64,000 nt of DNA. It comes from Dolomedes plantarius (taxonomy: Eukaryota; Arthropoda; Arachnida; Araneae; Dolomedidae). The stretch is from NCBI GenBank assembly GCA_907164885.2, contig OU015496.1, forward strand, positions 715,638-779,637. The letters are read 5' to 3'. Made by a program: the position numbers and the translations under genes. Position 1 is the first letter of the stretch. Every line of letters begins with the position of its first letter. Below the pieces are notes generated by a model. It had not been told where the DNA came from. It saw only the letters and a program-made list of their open reading frames with translations, and made no database searches. This document shows positions 55,370 through 64,000 of the stretch, piece by piece.

Positions 55370-56393
55370 GCATATTACCATTCCTTACATGAATTCACGC
55401 CATTACGTCATTTGGCGGCTGCTGATTGGTCAATTGAGTTTGCATCGGTTTTGTGTATTTGGTGCGCAGATGCTTATGAAAGCATGTCTGTTTTTCAAGA
55501 ATCAAAACTTCCATCGCTATTTTTGTACGAAATAGAATCTATTTCAAATAATCGTAATACGCAGTAACGTTCAAAATTGCATATTTGTGCATCATAAAAT
55601 TTATGCCTTTGTACAATAAAGTCACTTTATTTTCAGTCTATTTTTGGTAATTTTTTAGAAGAGTATTTATCATTTTTATATTTTAAGAGTAAGGTTAAAA
55701 AACTAAAGTGTGCAAAACAGCAAAAAATATATAATTTGCATCCTGCAATTAAGATTTTAATAAAATAAATTTTTTTTTAAAATTCAACATTTAAATTTAT
55801 AAATAAATAAATAAAGCTTTCATTTTTTTAATTGAACATTTAAATTTAAAAAAAAAGAAAATAATCTTTCCTTTTTTTTAATTCAACATTTAAATTTAAG
55901 AAAAAATTCAATTTTAAGTAATATTTACTCTACTATTTTATTCTACTATTTTATTCTACTCCTAAAATTTTACAGTGAAATTACTACGGAAATTGGTAAT
56001 TTCTTAAAATTTTCCATGCACAAAAAAGAAATATGAAGCCATTTATGGCGAAAATTTCTTTTACAGATAGTTTGTCACTTTAAATTACTTTTACGTTACT
56101 AGGTGGCGCCACTTAAAAAAAAATCATGTTCGTTGTAAAATATGGCGTAAAAAATATATATATAAATGAAAGCAACTAAGAAATAGATTTTATCTCATTT
56201 AAAATACTCTTAGGATCAAATATTATGTAATTATCGAAACGAAAGCAACTAAGACATATATTTTAGCATTCATCTCATTTAAAATTCGCTTAGGATCAAA
56301 TATTATGGCAATTTCCGATGCAAACTCAATTGTCCAATCAGCAGCCGCCAAACGATGTAATGGCGTGAATTCATGAAAGGAATGGTAATATGC
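55370..56393. mobile_element. Long-TIR element with 9-bp duplication (MULE-like)
   Basis: Inverted ends start GCATATTACCATTCCTT and extend about 85 bp (…gaattcacgccattac … ggcggctgctgattgg … caattgagtttgcatcgg). Both flanks are AACCAGGAG (55361-55369, 56394-56402), an exact 9-bp duplication. The 1024-bp interior is AT-rich and non-coding. Long TIRs with 9-bp duplications are typical of Mutator-like elements; Merlin (8-9 bp) is possible, but the termini do not start with GG. It inserted into the Tc1 transposase relic. Confidence 0.85.
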
Positions 56394-56644
56394 AACCAGG
56401 AGTGATGGTCTGGGGTGCTATTTCATTTCATAGCAGGGCCACTTTGGTTGTCATCCGCGGACAGTACAGCGGTATGCCGACGATATTCTACGCCCCGTTG
56501 TGTTGTCCTTCATATCACGCCATCGTGGGCTTACATTTCAGAAAGATAATGGCCGCCCGTACACGGCGAGAGTTTCTGCTGCTAGTCTTCGTGCTTGTCC
56601 AGCGCTATCTTGGCCAACAAGGTCTCAGGATATTTCCCCCATTG

Positions 56645-57256
56645 CATTGGCGTAGCGAGCATAACTGGCGCCCGGGGCACGATACCTTTGTGGCGCCCCC
56701 GGCAAAACATATAGTAATATAATATATAGAACTTATATTGGCACCCCCCAGAAAAACATACATTAGTATAATATATAGACCTTATATTGGAACCCCCCGA
56801 AAACATATATTAATATAATATATAGACCTTATATTGGCCGCCCCCCCCACAAACCTATAATAATATAATATATAGATCTTATATTGGCGTCCCCCAAAAA
56901 ACATACATTAATATAATATAAAGACCTTATATTGGAACCCCCCCCCCGAAAACATATATTAATATAATACATAGACCTTATATTGCCCCCCCCCCGAAAA
57001 ACATATCATAATATAATATATAGACCTTATATTGGCCGCCCCCCCGAAAAACATATAGTAATATAATATATAGACCTTATATTGGCGCCCCCCAGAAAAA
57101 CATATAATAATATAATATATAGACCTTATATTGGCACCCCCCCCCCGAAAAACATATAATAATATAATATATAGACCTTATATTGGCGCCCCTCTGCGAG
57201 TGGCGCCCGGGGCATGATAGACTCCCTTGACACCCCCCCCCCTCGCTACGCCACTG
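56645..57256. mobile_element. hAT MITE filled by a minisatellite
   Basis: The ends are CATTGGCGTAGCGAG and, on the reverse strand, CAGTGGCGTAGCGAGG, a familiar hAT terminus. The flanks are CCCCATTG on both sides (56637-56644, 57257-57264), exact 8 bp. Nearly all of the 612 bp between them is the tandem repeat at 56706-57195. It splits the catalytic-Glu motif of the Tc1 relic. Confidence 0.9.
56706..57195. repeat. Minisatellite of about 56 bp, about 9 copies
   Basis: The unit is aacatatagtaatataatat, then atagaccttatattggc, then a run of 5-11 C. The C-run length and the base after 'ttgg' vary between copies. It lies wholly inside the hAT MITE. Confidence 0.9.
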
Positions 57257-57519
57257 CCCCATTGAGCACGTTTGGAGCTTTATGGGCAGGGCCCTACAAC
57301 CAGCTCGGGATTTTGACGATCTAACATGCCAATTGGACAGAATTTGGCGCGATATCCCGCACGAGGACATCCGCTACCTTTATCAATCAATGCCAAGCCC
57401 AATAACTGTTTGCGTATGCGCCAGAGGCGGACCAACGCGTTATTGACTTTTTCACTTTGTGAAGCTTTACTTCTTGAATAAATCACCAAAATTTTCTCAA
57501 ATTGTAATCATTTGTTTTT

Positions 57520-58295
57520 CTGTACATGTACATCACATCTACCGATTCCGTCCCATTCTGATAACTCCTTCTTGATGCGTTTATTTTATTATTTTTTTTT
57601 GGTGTCTAAGAGTGTAGAATTAAGTACTTTCCAAGAAAATCATAATACTACGTACACACCCACACGATAGAAACGGCGATGTAAGGTTTCTCTTCACTTC
57701 AGCGGGCTATGATTGAAAAACTAACATTTTGAAACAATAAGATGACGATCAAATTTTATTTACGGTCTTAGTCATTGTTAGATGAGTTACAGATAATTTA
57801 GGAAAGGCAAAAAAAAAAAAATATATATATAGCTTTATAATAACGCATATACAATCCTTTTCAAATGCTTTTGGAAGTCCGTAAGTTCAGTTCTCAATAC
57901 ATTACAGGGAATATTATGCGTTTTTTTCAAGTTTCCATTTTTTTCCCTTAATTACAATCCCATGATTGTTGTTAACAATGACAACTGTAACTTATATGAA
58001 GCGTGTGACAAACGCAACACAGGAACGTAGAGGTTTTTAAAACCCGCTACAAAATAAAGGGTAGCTACTAGTTTCCAACTCGTTAATGCTACATCAACTG
58101 ACAGAGGAGCATTAGGCGTGATTGCATCTATTGGTAGTTCACAAAGTAGGAAATTGGACAGAAAAGAGGAGAACTACCTTTCCCGCCTTTTTTCAAATTC
58201 CCTTCTTTATTTCTCAGCTTCGTTAACGGGTGTGTCCTATGTGTGGGCTGGTGGTCATAAAAAATTCATTCCTCTCGGTATTTCGTCTTTGGTTT
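57520..58295. other. Unassigned stretch
   Basis: Nothing recognised; it ends at the SINE body fragment. Confidence 0.3.
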
Positions 58296-58363
58296 GGTTT
58301 GGAGCGCTACGGTCATTTTTTGCTACAAGATGGCTAATTAGACCGGGACCTACTGCTTAACCC
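58296..58363 (-). mobile_element. SINE body fragment
   Basis: On the minus strand gtaggtcccggtctaattag, then gcaaaaaatgaccgtagcgc, then tccaaac matches the body of the SINE at 26788-26860. The tRNA head is missing and similarity fades beyond 70 bases. Confidence 0.65.
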
Positions 58364-58379
58364 TTTGAGGGGGGCCGTT

Positions 58380-59839
58380 TGGACAGTGCAAACGCCTAAA
58401 TCTAGTCTTTTTTGTCACTTGCATTCAATGTATTCCAGTTAGCAGAGCAGAAAAATACTTAGTACAGCCATCTGATATGAGTTTAAAGAAGTAAAAACAT
58501 TTTGCAACCTTTAATTCGAAAGATTCTTTAGTCCATACAGATAAACACACCCCTCATATGTGATTAGTCCATACAGATAACCACACCAACGCTCTTCGAC
58601 ATGATGATGAACTATTCATTAGTTCGAAACCGGTAGCCACCGCTTTATTTTTACTGTGGATATGAAGAAACTCTGTGTTCCTTTGTAATGATAATTTCTT
58701 TCAGTTTCATCATGGAATTCCTTTCTCCCTAGCATGGCTCTGCAAGGTTTTGAGAGATTCGTAATTTTAGGATGATTATTTTACATTGTGTATTTTTTAT
58801 CATAATACTTCAAAATTCGGTAAAAGAAAATAAGGAGTCGAAAATTTTTATTAAATTGTTTATAATTACAATAAGTGAAATTGTTTCATTTTTATAGCGG
58901 ATATAATCTGCTCCTAACATTTTATATAAATCAAATAACGTGCTTTACTCCTTTAGAATTTAACTTGGAGAAGTAATTATTTCTTTAATTTGCATTCTCT
59001 TGATGTAAACATTCTTCCATTCAGTTTTAAAAATAGAGGCCATTGCATATTTAAACTTCCTGAAGTAGTTAGAAGTAATGAAAACAATGGGGAATGTCAT
59101 TCTACCCCCAATTTACTTTATTGCAACGTTGAATGACATTCGAAGGAAGGTTGTTAAAATATGTTAATGGATGCACAAATATTTTCGAAAAAAACAACCA
59201 TTTAGATTATTTCCATAATATTCTCAAGCATTAAAAAGGTATAAAGAAAATAAAAGTATATGTAAGTACCTTTAAAAGTTTTTAAAGCAATGGAATACAT
59301 TACAACGCTCAGCTTTTAAAACAATGCTAATGTGCTGCGTTGTATAAATAGTAAGTAATGTGTTTCTGTGAACGTATTGGAAGACAACCGAAGTGTCGAA
59401 AATTATTCAGTGGGAAATCTCTTGAAATTACATGAAGCGAATATATCTTCGATGTTTTAAAATGTATCGTCTTCCGTTGTTATATGGTTTGCATTTGAAG
59501 TAAAGAACATTAAAAGGCCATTGGAGTTATTTATCCATCTTGTCTTACTGTGCTGAAAAGTTTTTATAAGCAATATTTGAATTTGTTTGCTTAAATTTTT
59601 ATTATTCATGTTTTGATACATATAGGATCGCAAATAGAACAGTTTTTTAATGCGTAAATATAATATCATAATTTATTCTGTTTTTAAAGTTGATTTTGTT
59701 ATCCTAAAGACAAGAAAACTCTTTGTGTACCAGAGCTTGAACAGTGAGTAAATATTGTCCAATTGGAACAGACTGAAAGACCTTTGGAAGTCTCCTATAC
59801 AAAATTCTCTATGTATCACTCAGATGGGTTGATGGACCC
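58380..59839. other. Unassigned stretch
   Basis: A short duplicated phrase 'tagtccatacagataa-cacacc' occurs at 58531 and 58567. Otherwise nothing recognised. Confidence 0.3.
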
Positions 59840-60145
59840 TAGGTGGTCTAGTGGTAGCGCTTCAGGCTGTGAACTAGGGGTGCTCGGTTCGAATCCTGGA
59901 GAAAGCCACTCAATAAATTCGCGTCTAGGCAGGTTCGGGGCACGTGAAATCAGTAGACCGGAAATTCCTTTAATGAGGTCAGTGCGCTGGGGAAGGCATG
60001 AACTCTCTAGATGTCGCCTCTGGGGTTGCTCGATCCAAATTGAGGTGGCACCTAGCTGATGTCGGATTCTTGTGATGCCATTGTAAACCGAAGCTACATG
60101 ACTGCCCGCAGTCAAAACCTTCTCTTGCATGTTCAGGGCAGAGGA
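59840..60145 (+). mobile_element. tRNA-derived SINE
   Basis: The head has A-box TGGTCTAGTGG (59844-59854) and B-box GGTTCGAATCC (59886-59896), spaced as in tRNA genes. A body of about 250 bases of mixed composition follows (cactcaataaattcgcgtct ... ctgcccgcagtcaaaacctt). No second copy in the window. A 98-codon plus frame and minus frames across it are chance frames. Confidence 0.65.
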
Positions 60146-60618
60146 CATAAGTCACAACATCACAGGACAATAACACAGTTTCCGACTATAGGTATGTTGC
60201 CGATTATAGGTAGCCACGTTAGGGTGGCGTCCTCAAAGTGCGCAAGGAAGGTGAAATACTTTAGTGTACGTCTTCTGTTTTGAACAATTGCACGCAATGC
60301 ACGCAGGGAAAATACATTATGAAAAGGTGTACTGAAAAGACCAAGTTTGAGTCCAGTGCTCACTCTAATTGTACTTTCTTCCGACAATGACTTCGTTTTT
60401 TTATATCTTTAAATAACCTATATTTTCTAATAATTGATTTACTGGAAACAAATCTCACCCAATAAGGGTTTATTTAAAGCTGAAAATTCGCCACAAAAAC
60501 TAATTGCTAACGGTTTTAGTGACGTTTACAAAATTATTTAATTTTTGTTACGGGAACAATTTCCAACAACTGTAGTTTTTAATGTCGTTTCGTGGTTTTT
60601 ATACATAACTTGAACAAT
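60146..60618. other. Unassigned stretch
   Basis: No recognised feature. Confidence 0.3.
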
Positions 60619-60622
60619 TTAA

Positions 60623-61335
60623 GGGGATAGTGGACCTACAAACCTAACTTTTTTTCTTTTGAATGGATTTGCTTGAAATTTGAATATGGAATTAGTACCA
60701 TAGATATGTAAAAGTGGTTGAAATTTAAAGATGAAATATTAATAATTTATGAATTATTATTTATATAAAAATTGTCCTGATTAAAAATGTTCCATGAGCA
60801 TTTCTTTTGCATATAATATGGTAATTTTTATTTACAGGAAACCGTATAGAACTGACAATGAAACTCATTGCTTATTTTAATAATTCATTAAAAATATAAA
60901 GAGAAAAAAATAATAATAGTGAAAGCACACTTCTTATTACGCAAAATACCTATGAATCCTCTTTTCAAGTACGAAATTTAGACATTCTGAGCTACGAAGC
61001 ATAATTTTTTTCAATAAGATTTATTTGACATACAGTTAAGTATATAAAACTTAAATTTCAAAGCAATACGATCATTAGAAATGCGCCCGGAGCAGTTTGA
61101 ATATTCGAATGACACGAAAATTTTTATTTTGAGAAAAACACATTTAAATTTATTGCTATTAGTAACCACATAATATCTAAATTAAATACAAATGCTTATC
61201 ACTTGGAAAGTAATCACAGAAATTAAAAATTATTTTTGCAGCACATTCCTACTCGTCCGTAGTTTCACAATTCAATAAAATAAAAAAAATCGAATTTTTG
61301 GACAAATTTCATAATTTTGAAAGTCCACTGTCCCC
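60623..61335. mobile_element. TTAA MITE, family member 3
   Basis: TTAA (60619-60622, 61336-61339) flanks inverted ends GGGGATAGTGGACCTACAAA and GGGGACAGTGGACTTTCAAA. Its 713 bases are non-coding and collinear with 43263-43986 in the same orientation. The intact TTAA and ends suggest it is the best-preserved copy. Confidence 0.88.
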
Positions 61336-61339
61336 TTAA

Positions 61340-61800
61340 CATTCAAGTTTCAGTTTGGTGAGAAAATAATAGTGCTTTTAAAATTAGCCGAGTTTATATG
61401 AACTGCTTAGATGAATATGATATACAAGGATTTATTGCTTGAATATTAGTTAAAGCGTGAACTTCTTGTAATAGATGGTGTGTAAATGGGCTTATTTCTT
61501 TTATTTTACTTTTTGTAGTGCTCCGGATAACTTGAATTTCGATTTAACGTAAATACGATGTTATTGAATGTGAACGTTTAGAGTGAAATGAAGACCTTTT
61601 TAGTGCAACGGTTTTGCAATTCAGTTTCAATGGTAAATGCATCGTATTACTAATAGTTAGAGAAAAGTTGTTACACTTTCAAAGTTCACTGATATTGGAG
61701 AACAACTTTAATATTCACTTTACGATATCGTATCCCTTAGCACATAAATTCAAGTTATCGGTGTCCATTATTAAATTCTTGTTTCAGTTATTATTCAATA
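61340..61800. other. Unassigned stretch
   Basis: No recognised feature. Confidence 0.3.
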
Positions 61801-61802
61801 TA

Positions 61803-61917
61803 CAGAGGCTGTTCGCACATTTTTTAGACGATTTTGGTAAGCGGTAATAAAAAATCGTTTGCTGCAAAAGAAAGAATTGCAATTGTACTATGTTTTTAAA
61901 AGTCAAAATTATCGTCG
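61803..61917 (+). mobile_element. 5' end fragment of the DD41D element
   Basis: It starts at a TA and reads cagaggctgttcgcacattt; through agtcaaaattatcgtc it matches positions 22331-22445 of the near full-length element with only a handful of differences. Then it stops abruptly. It contains the terminal repeat but no transposase codons. Confidence 0.9.
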
Positions 61918-62838
61918 AATTATCTCAGTCAAACAGCGCCACCAAACGTCGGCTATACTTATCTAAGCACAGTAGCGCTACCTAATTGAAATTTTCTCAA
62001 CACAGTGTTTAAAAACAGATACTTCTGGTACTTATCAACCGAGCTTTCGAGAATAGCTATCTCTCTTGATTACCTGTCTTAAAATTTTTTCAAGCACAGA
62101 GCCAAAACAAGCGGGCCAGAATTCGAAAGTTCCAGGTTTGCAGATACATTTCCTATGGGTTGAAAATAAAACGACTCTGCAGACCTATCGAATGCGTTTA
62201 CGGCCTCACTCCAAAGCGAGCTGAAAATCCTGTTTGTGGGTTGATGAGTGTTTTCCATTTTTCTGACTCGCGCCGCTTGTGAATTTATTCGAAAGCGGGT
62301 CGAAAGCTGTACTTTGAAGCAATTAGTAGCTTTTTGGCTGTTTAAATAAGGAAATGGAGCTTAGCAATGAAACGTAGTGTCCAAGTGTTATTAGTTTGAT
62401 GACATGGGTTAGGGTCTTCAGTGAAATTTTAAACATTAACACTCTGGATAAGTAAAATAAAATCATCTTATAATCCCCAATGTAGATTTAAGATGCAGCT
62501 AGTTTCAAACTAATGTGTTCAGATCTTCCTCAGAATACAGAGCATTGTGTACAATTTCGACAAATTATTTGACAGCAGATAATCAGTAATAAAATAAGTT
62601 AAACAAAGTTATGCTTTTAACACACTTATGTCTCCCTAAAAGTTCTGCTTAACCCCTTTACCTACAAAGACGTCTCGGATACGTCATGTGTTTCTTGTGC
62701 CATGGTAAACATTGATGCCACAGATTACACCTGAGGTTATCTATGATATGTCCCGGATGCCCCCAGTTGTAAAGCTATGGCATCTTTCAGCCTGATCACA
62801 GGCAATGACTGCCTTGCTAAATTGCCTGTGATCAAGAT
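61918..62838. other. Unassigned stretch
   Basis: No recognised gene. It borders the satellite array. Confidence 0.3.
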
Positions 62839-62839
62839 A

Positions 62840-64000
62840 TGCATATTTGTACAACACCTTACTGTCTCCTGTCCAATGTCTCCTGTATAACACCTTACTG
62901 TCTCCTGTCCAATATCACCTGTACAACACCTTACTGTCTCCTGTCCAATGTCACCTGTACAACACCTTACTGTCTCCTGTCCAGTGTCTCCTGTACAACA
63001 CCTTACTGTTTCCCGTCCAATGTCTCCTGTACAACACCTTACTGTCTCCTGTCCAATGTCTCCTGTACAACACCTTACTGTCTCCTGTCCAATGTCTCCT
63101 GTACAACACCTTACTGTCTCCTGTCCAATATCACCTGTACAACACCTTACTGTCTCCTGTCCAATGTCTCCTGTACAACACCTTACTGTCTCCTGTCCAA
63201 TGTCACCTGTACAACACCTTACTGTCTCCTGTCCAATGTCACCTGTACAACACCTTACTGTCTCCTGTCCAATTTCTCCTGTACAACACCTTACTGTCTC
63301 CTGTCCAATGTCTCCTGTACAACACCTTACTGTCTCCTGTCCAATGTCACCTGTACAACACCTTACTGTCTCCTGTCCAATGTCTCCTGTACAACACCTT
63401 ACTGTCTCCTGTCCAATGTCACCTGTACAACACCTTACTGTCTCCTGTCCAATGTCACCTGTACAACACCTTACTGTCTCCTGTCCAATTTCTCCTGTAC
63501 AACACCTTACTGTCTCCTGTCCAATGTTTCCTGTACAACACCTTACTGTCTCCTGTCCAATGTCTCCTGTACAACACCTTACTGTCTCCTGTCCAATGTC
63601 ACCTGTACAACACCTTACTGTCTCCTGTCCAATGTCACCTGTACAACACCTTACTGTCTCCCGTCCAGTGTCTCCTGTACAACACCTTACTGTTTCCCGT
63701 CCAATGTCTCCTGTACAACACCTTAATGTCTCCTGTCCAATGTCTCCTGTACAACACCTTACAGTCTCCTGTCCAATGTCTCCTGTACAACACCTTACTG
63801 TCTCCTGTCCAATATCACCTGTACAACACCTTACTGTCTCCTGTCCAATGTCTCCTGTACAACACCTTACTGTCTCCTGTCCAATGTCACCTGTACAACA
63901 CCTTACTGTCTGCTGTCCAATGTCACCTGTACAACACCTTACTGTCTCCTGTCCAATTTCTCCTGTACAACACCTTACTGTCTCCTGTCCAATGTCTCCT
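62840..64000. repeat. 36-bp satellite array with 684-bp higher-order period
   Basis: The unit is acaacaccttactgtctcct, then gtccaatgtctcctgt: 36 bp, about 32 copies, running off the window end. Unit variants differ at a few sites (tctcct/tcacct, aatgtc/aatatc/aatttc, ccagtg, tttcccg). The variant pair ccagtgtctc + tttcccgtcc occurs at 62981 and again at 63665, exactly 684 bases or 19 units later, with the same variant order around it. Since 36 is a multiple of three, a 295-codon frame stays open (12-residue repeats TTPYCLLSNVSC). I see no signal peptide or start context to support a real protein. Confidence 0.95.

Larger units (their letters stand above)
55138..57460 (+). pseudogene. Tc1 (Tcb1-like) transposase relic holding two transposons
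   Basis: ATG at 55138 begins MPRIQVRERNAQTPAFERGR, then VVALKESGWSNRRIA: the paired-type helix-turn-helix of Tcb1-like transposases, with one internal stop. The middle has an internal deletion. After the inserted element at 55370 come QPGVMVWGAISFHSRATLVV and, frameshifted, QKDNGRPYTARVS (second catalytic Asp). The DISPIEHVW motif (catalytic Glu of DDE) is split by the hAT MITE at 56645, and its remainder with the C-terminus follows at about 57265-57445. Tc1 terminal repeats were not identified, so element limits are unknown. Confidence 0.75.

Noticed and set aside
59763..60148. Open frames of about 100 codons on both strands
   Set aside because: They are shadows of the SINE at 59840-60145.
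62839..63726. 295-codon Cys-rich repeat protein
   Set aside because: The 36-bp satellite unit is a multiple of three, so frames remain open automatically. Variation does not spare codon structure and the array continues after a stop.

Overview
This is a eukaryotic window: AT-rich, intron-scale non-coding DNA with no operons and no host gene that I can recognise with confidence. The transposon mix points to an arthropod, most likely an arachnid such as a spider: BEL/Pao pol, Merlin (ISXO2-like) transposase, a DD41D-type mariner relative, a Tcb1-like Tc1 element, PIF/Harbinger MADF, several hAT lineages, Helitrons, TTAA-flanked MITEs and tRNA-headed SINEs. The lineage assignment is inference from this repertoire, not proof.

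Layout. 0-6 kb: unassigned AT-rich DNA with local duplications. 6-12.7 kb: three elements with Merlin-type ends (GGTACAG/GGAACAG termini, 8-bp target duplication where readable), a broken ISXO2-like transposase start, and a Helitron 3' end. 14-15 kb: DD41D transposon scrap and a truncated TTAA element. 17-20 kb: broken non-LTR ORF1, an LTR-like block, and a PIF/Harbinger remnant split by a hAT. 20.3-23.7 kb: a Helitron, then a three-layer nest of a TTAA element, a long-TIR mariner derivative and a DD41D element. 26-29 kb: SINEs and a second Helitron copy. 32-35 kb: a helix-turn-helix-only Tc1 derivative, then a second DD41D element whose transposase reading frame is interrupted by a complete small Helitron. 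35.4 kb: a scrap carrying an OTU-protease signature. 37.7-38.6 kb: a hAT derivative with intact ends that keeps only a BED zinc finger. 40.5-41.9 kb: a 105-bp tandem array. 41.6-46.1 kb: GC-rich hAT MITEs, TTAA MITEs, and a hAT derivative keeping only the C-terminal dimerisation domain. 47.8-52.85 kb (minus): a 5'-truncated, frameshifted BEL/Pao retrotransposon. 55.1-57.5 kb: a Tc1 relic holding two other transposons, each with a perfect target duplication. 60.6-61.3 kb: a third TTAA MITE of the same family. 62.84 kb to the end: a 36-bp satellite with a 684-bp higher-order period.

Almost every coding stretch is a dead or reduced transposon gene. The most informative signals are the exact element borders, which give a relative insertion order, and a recurring pattern of short elements that keep complete ends plus one DNA-binding or oligomerisation domain.
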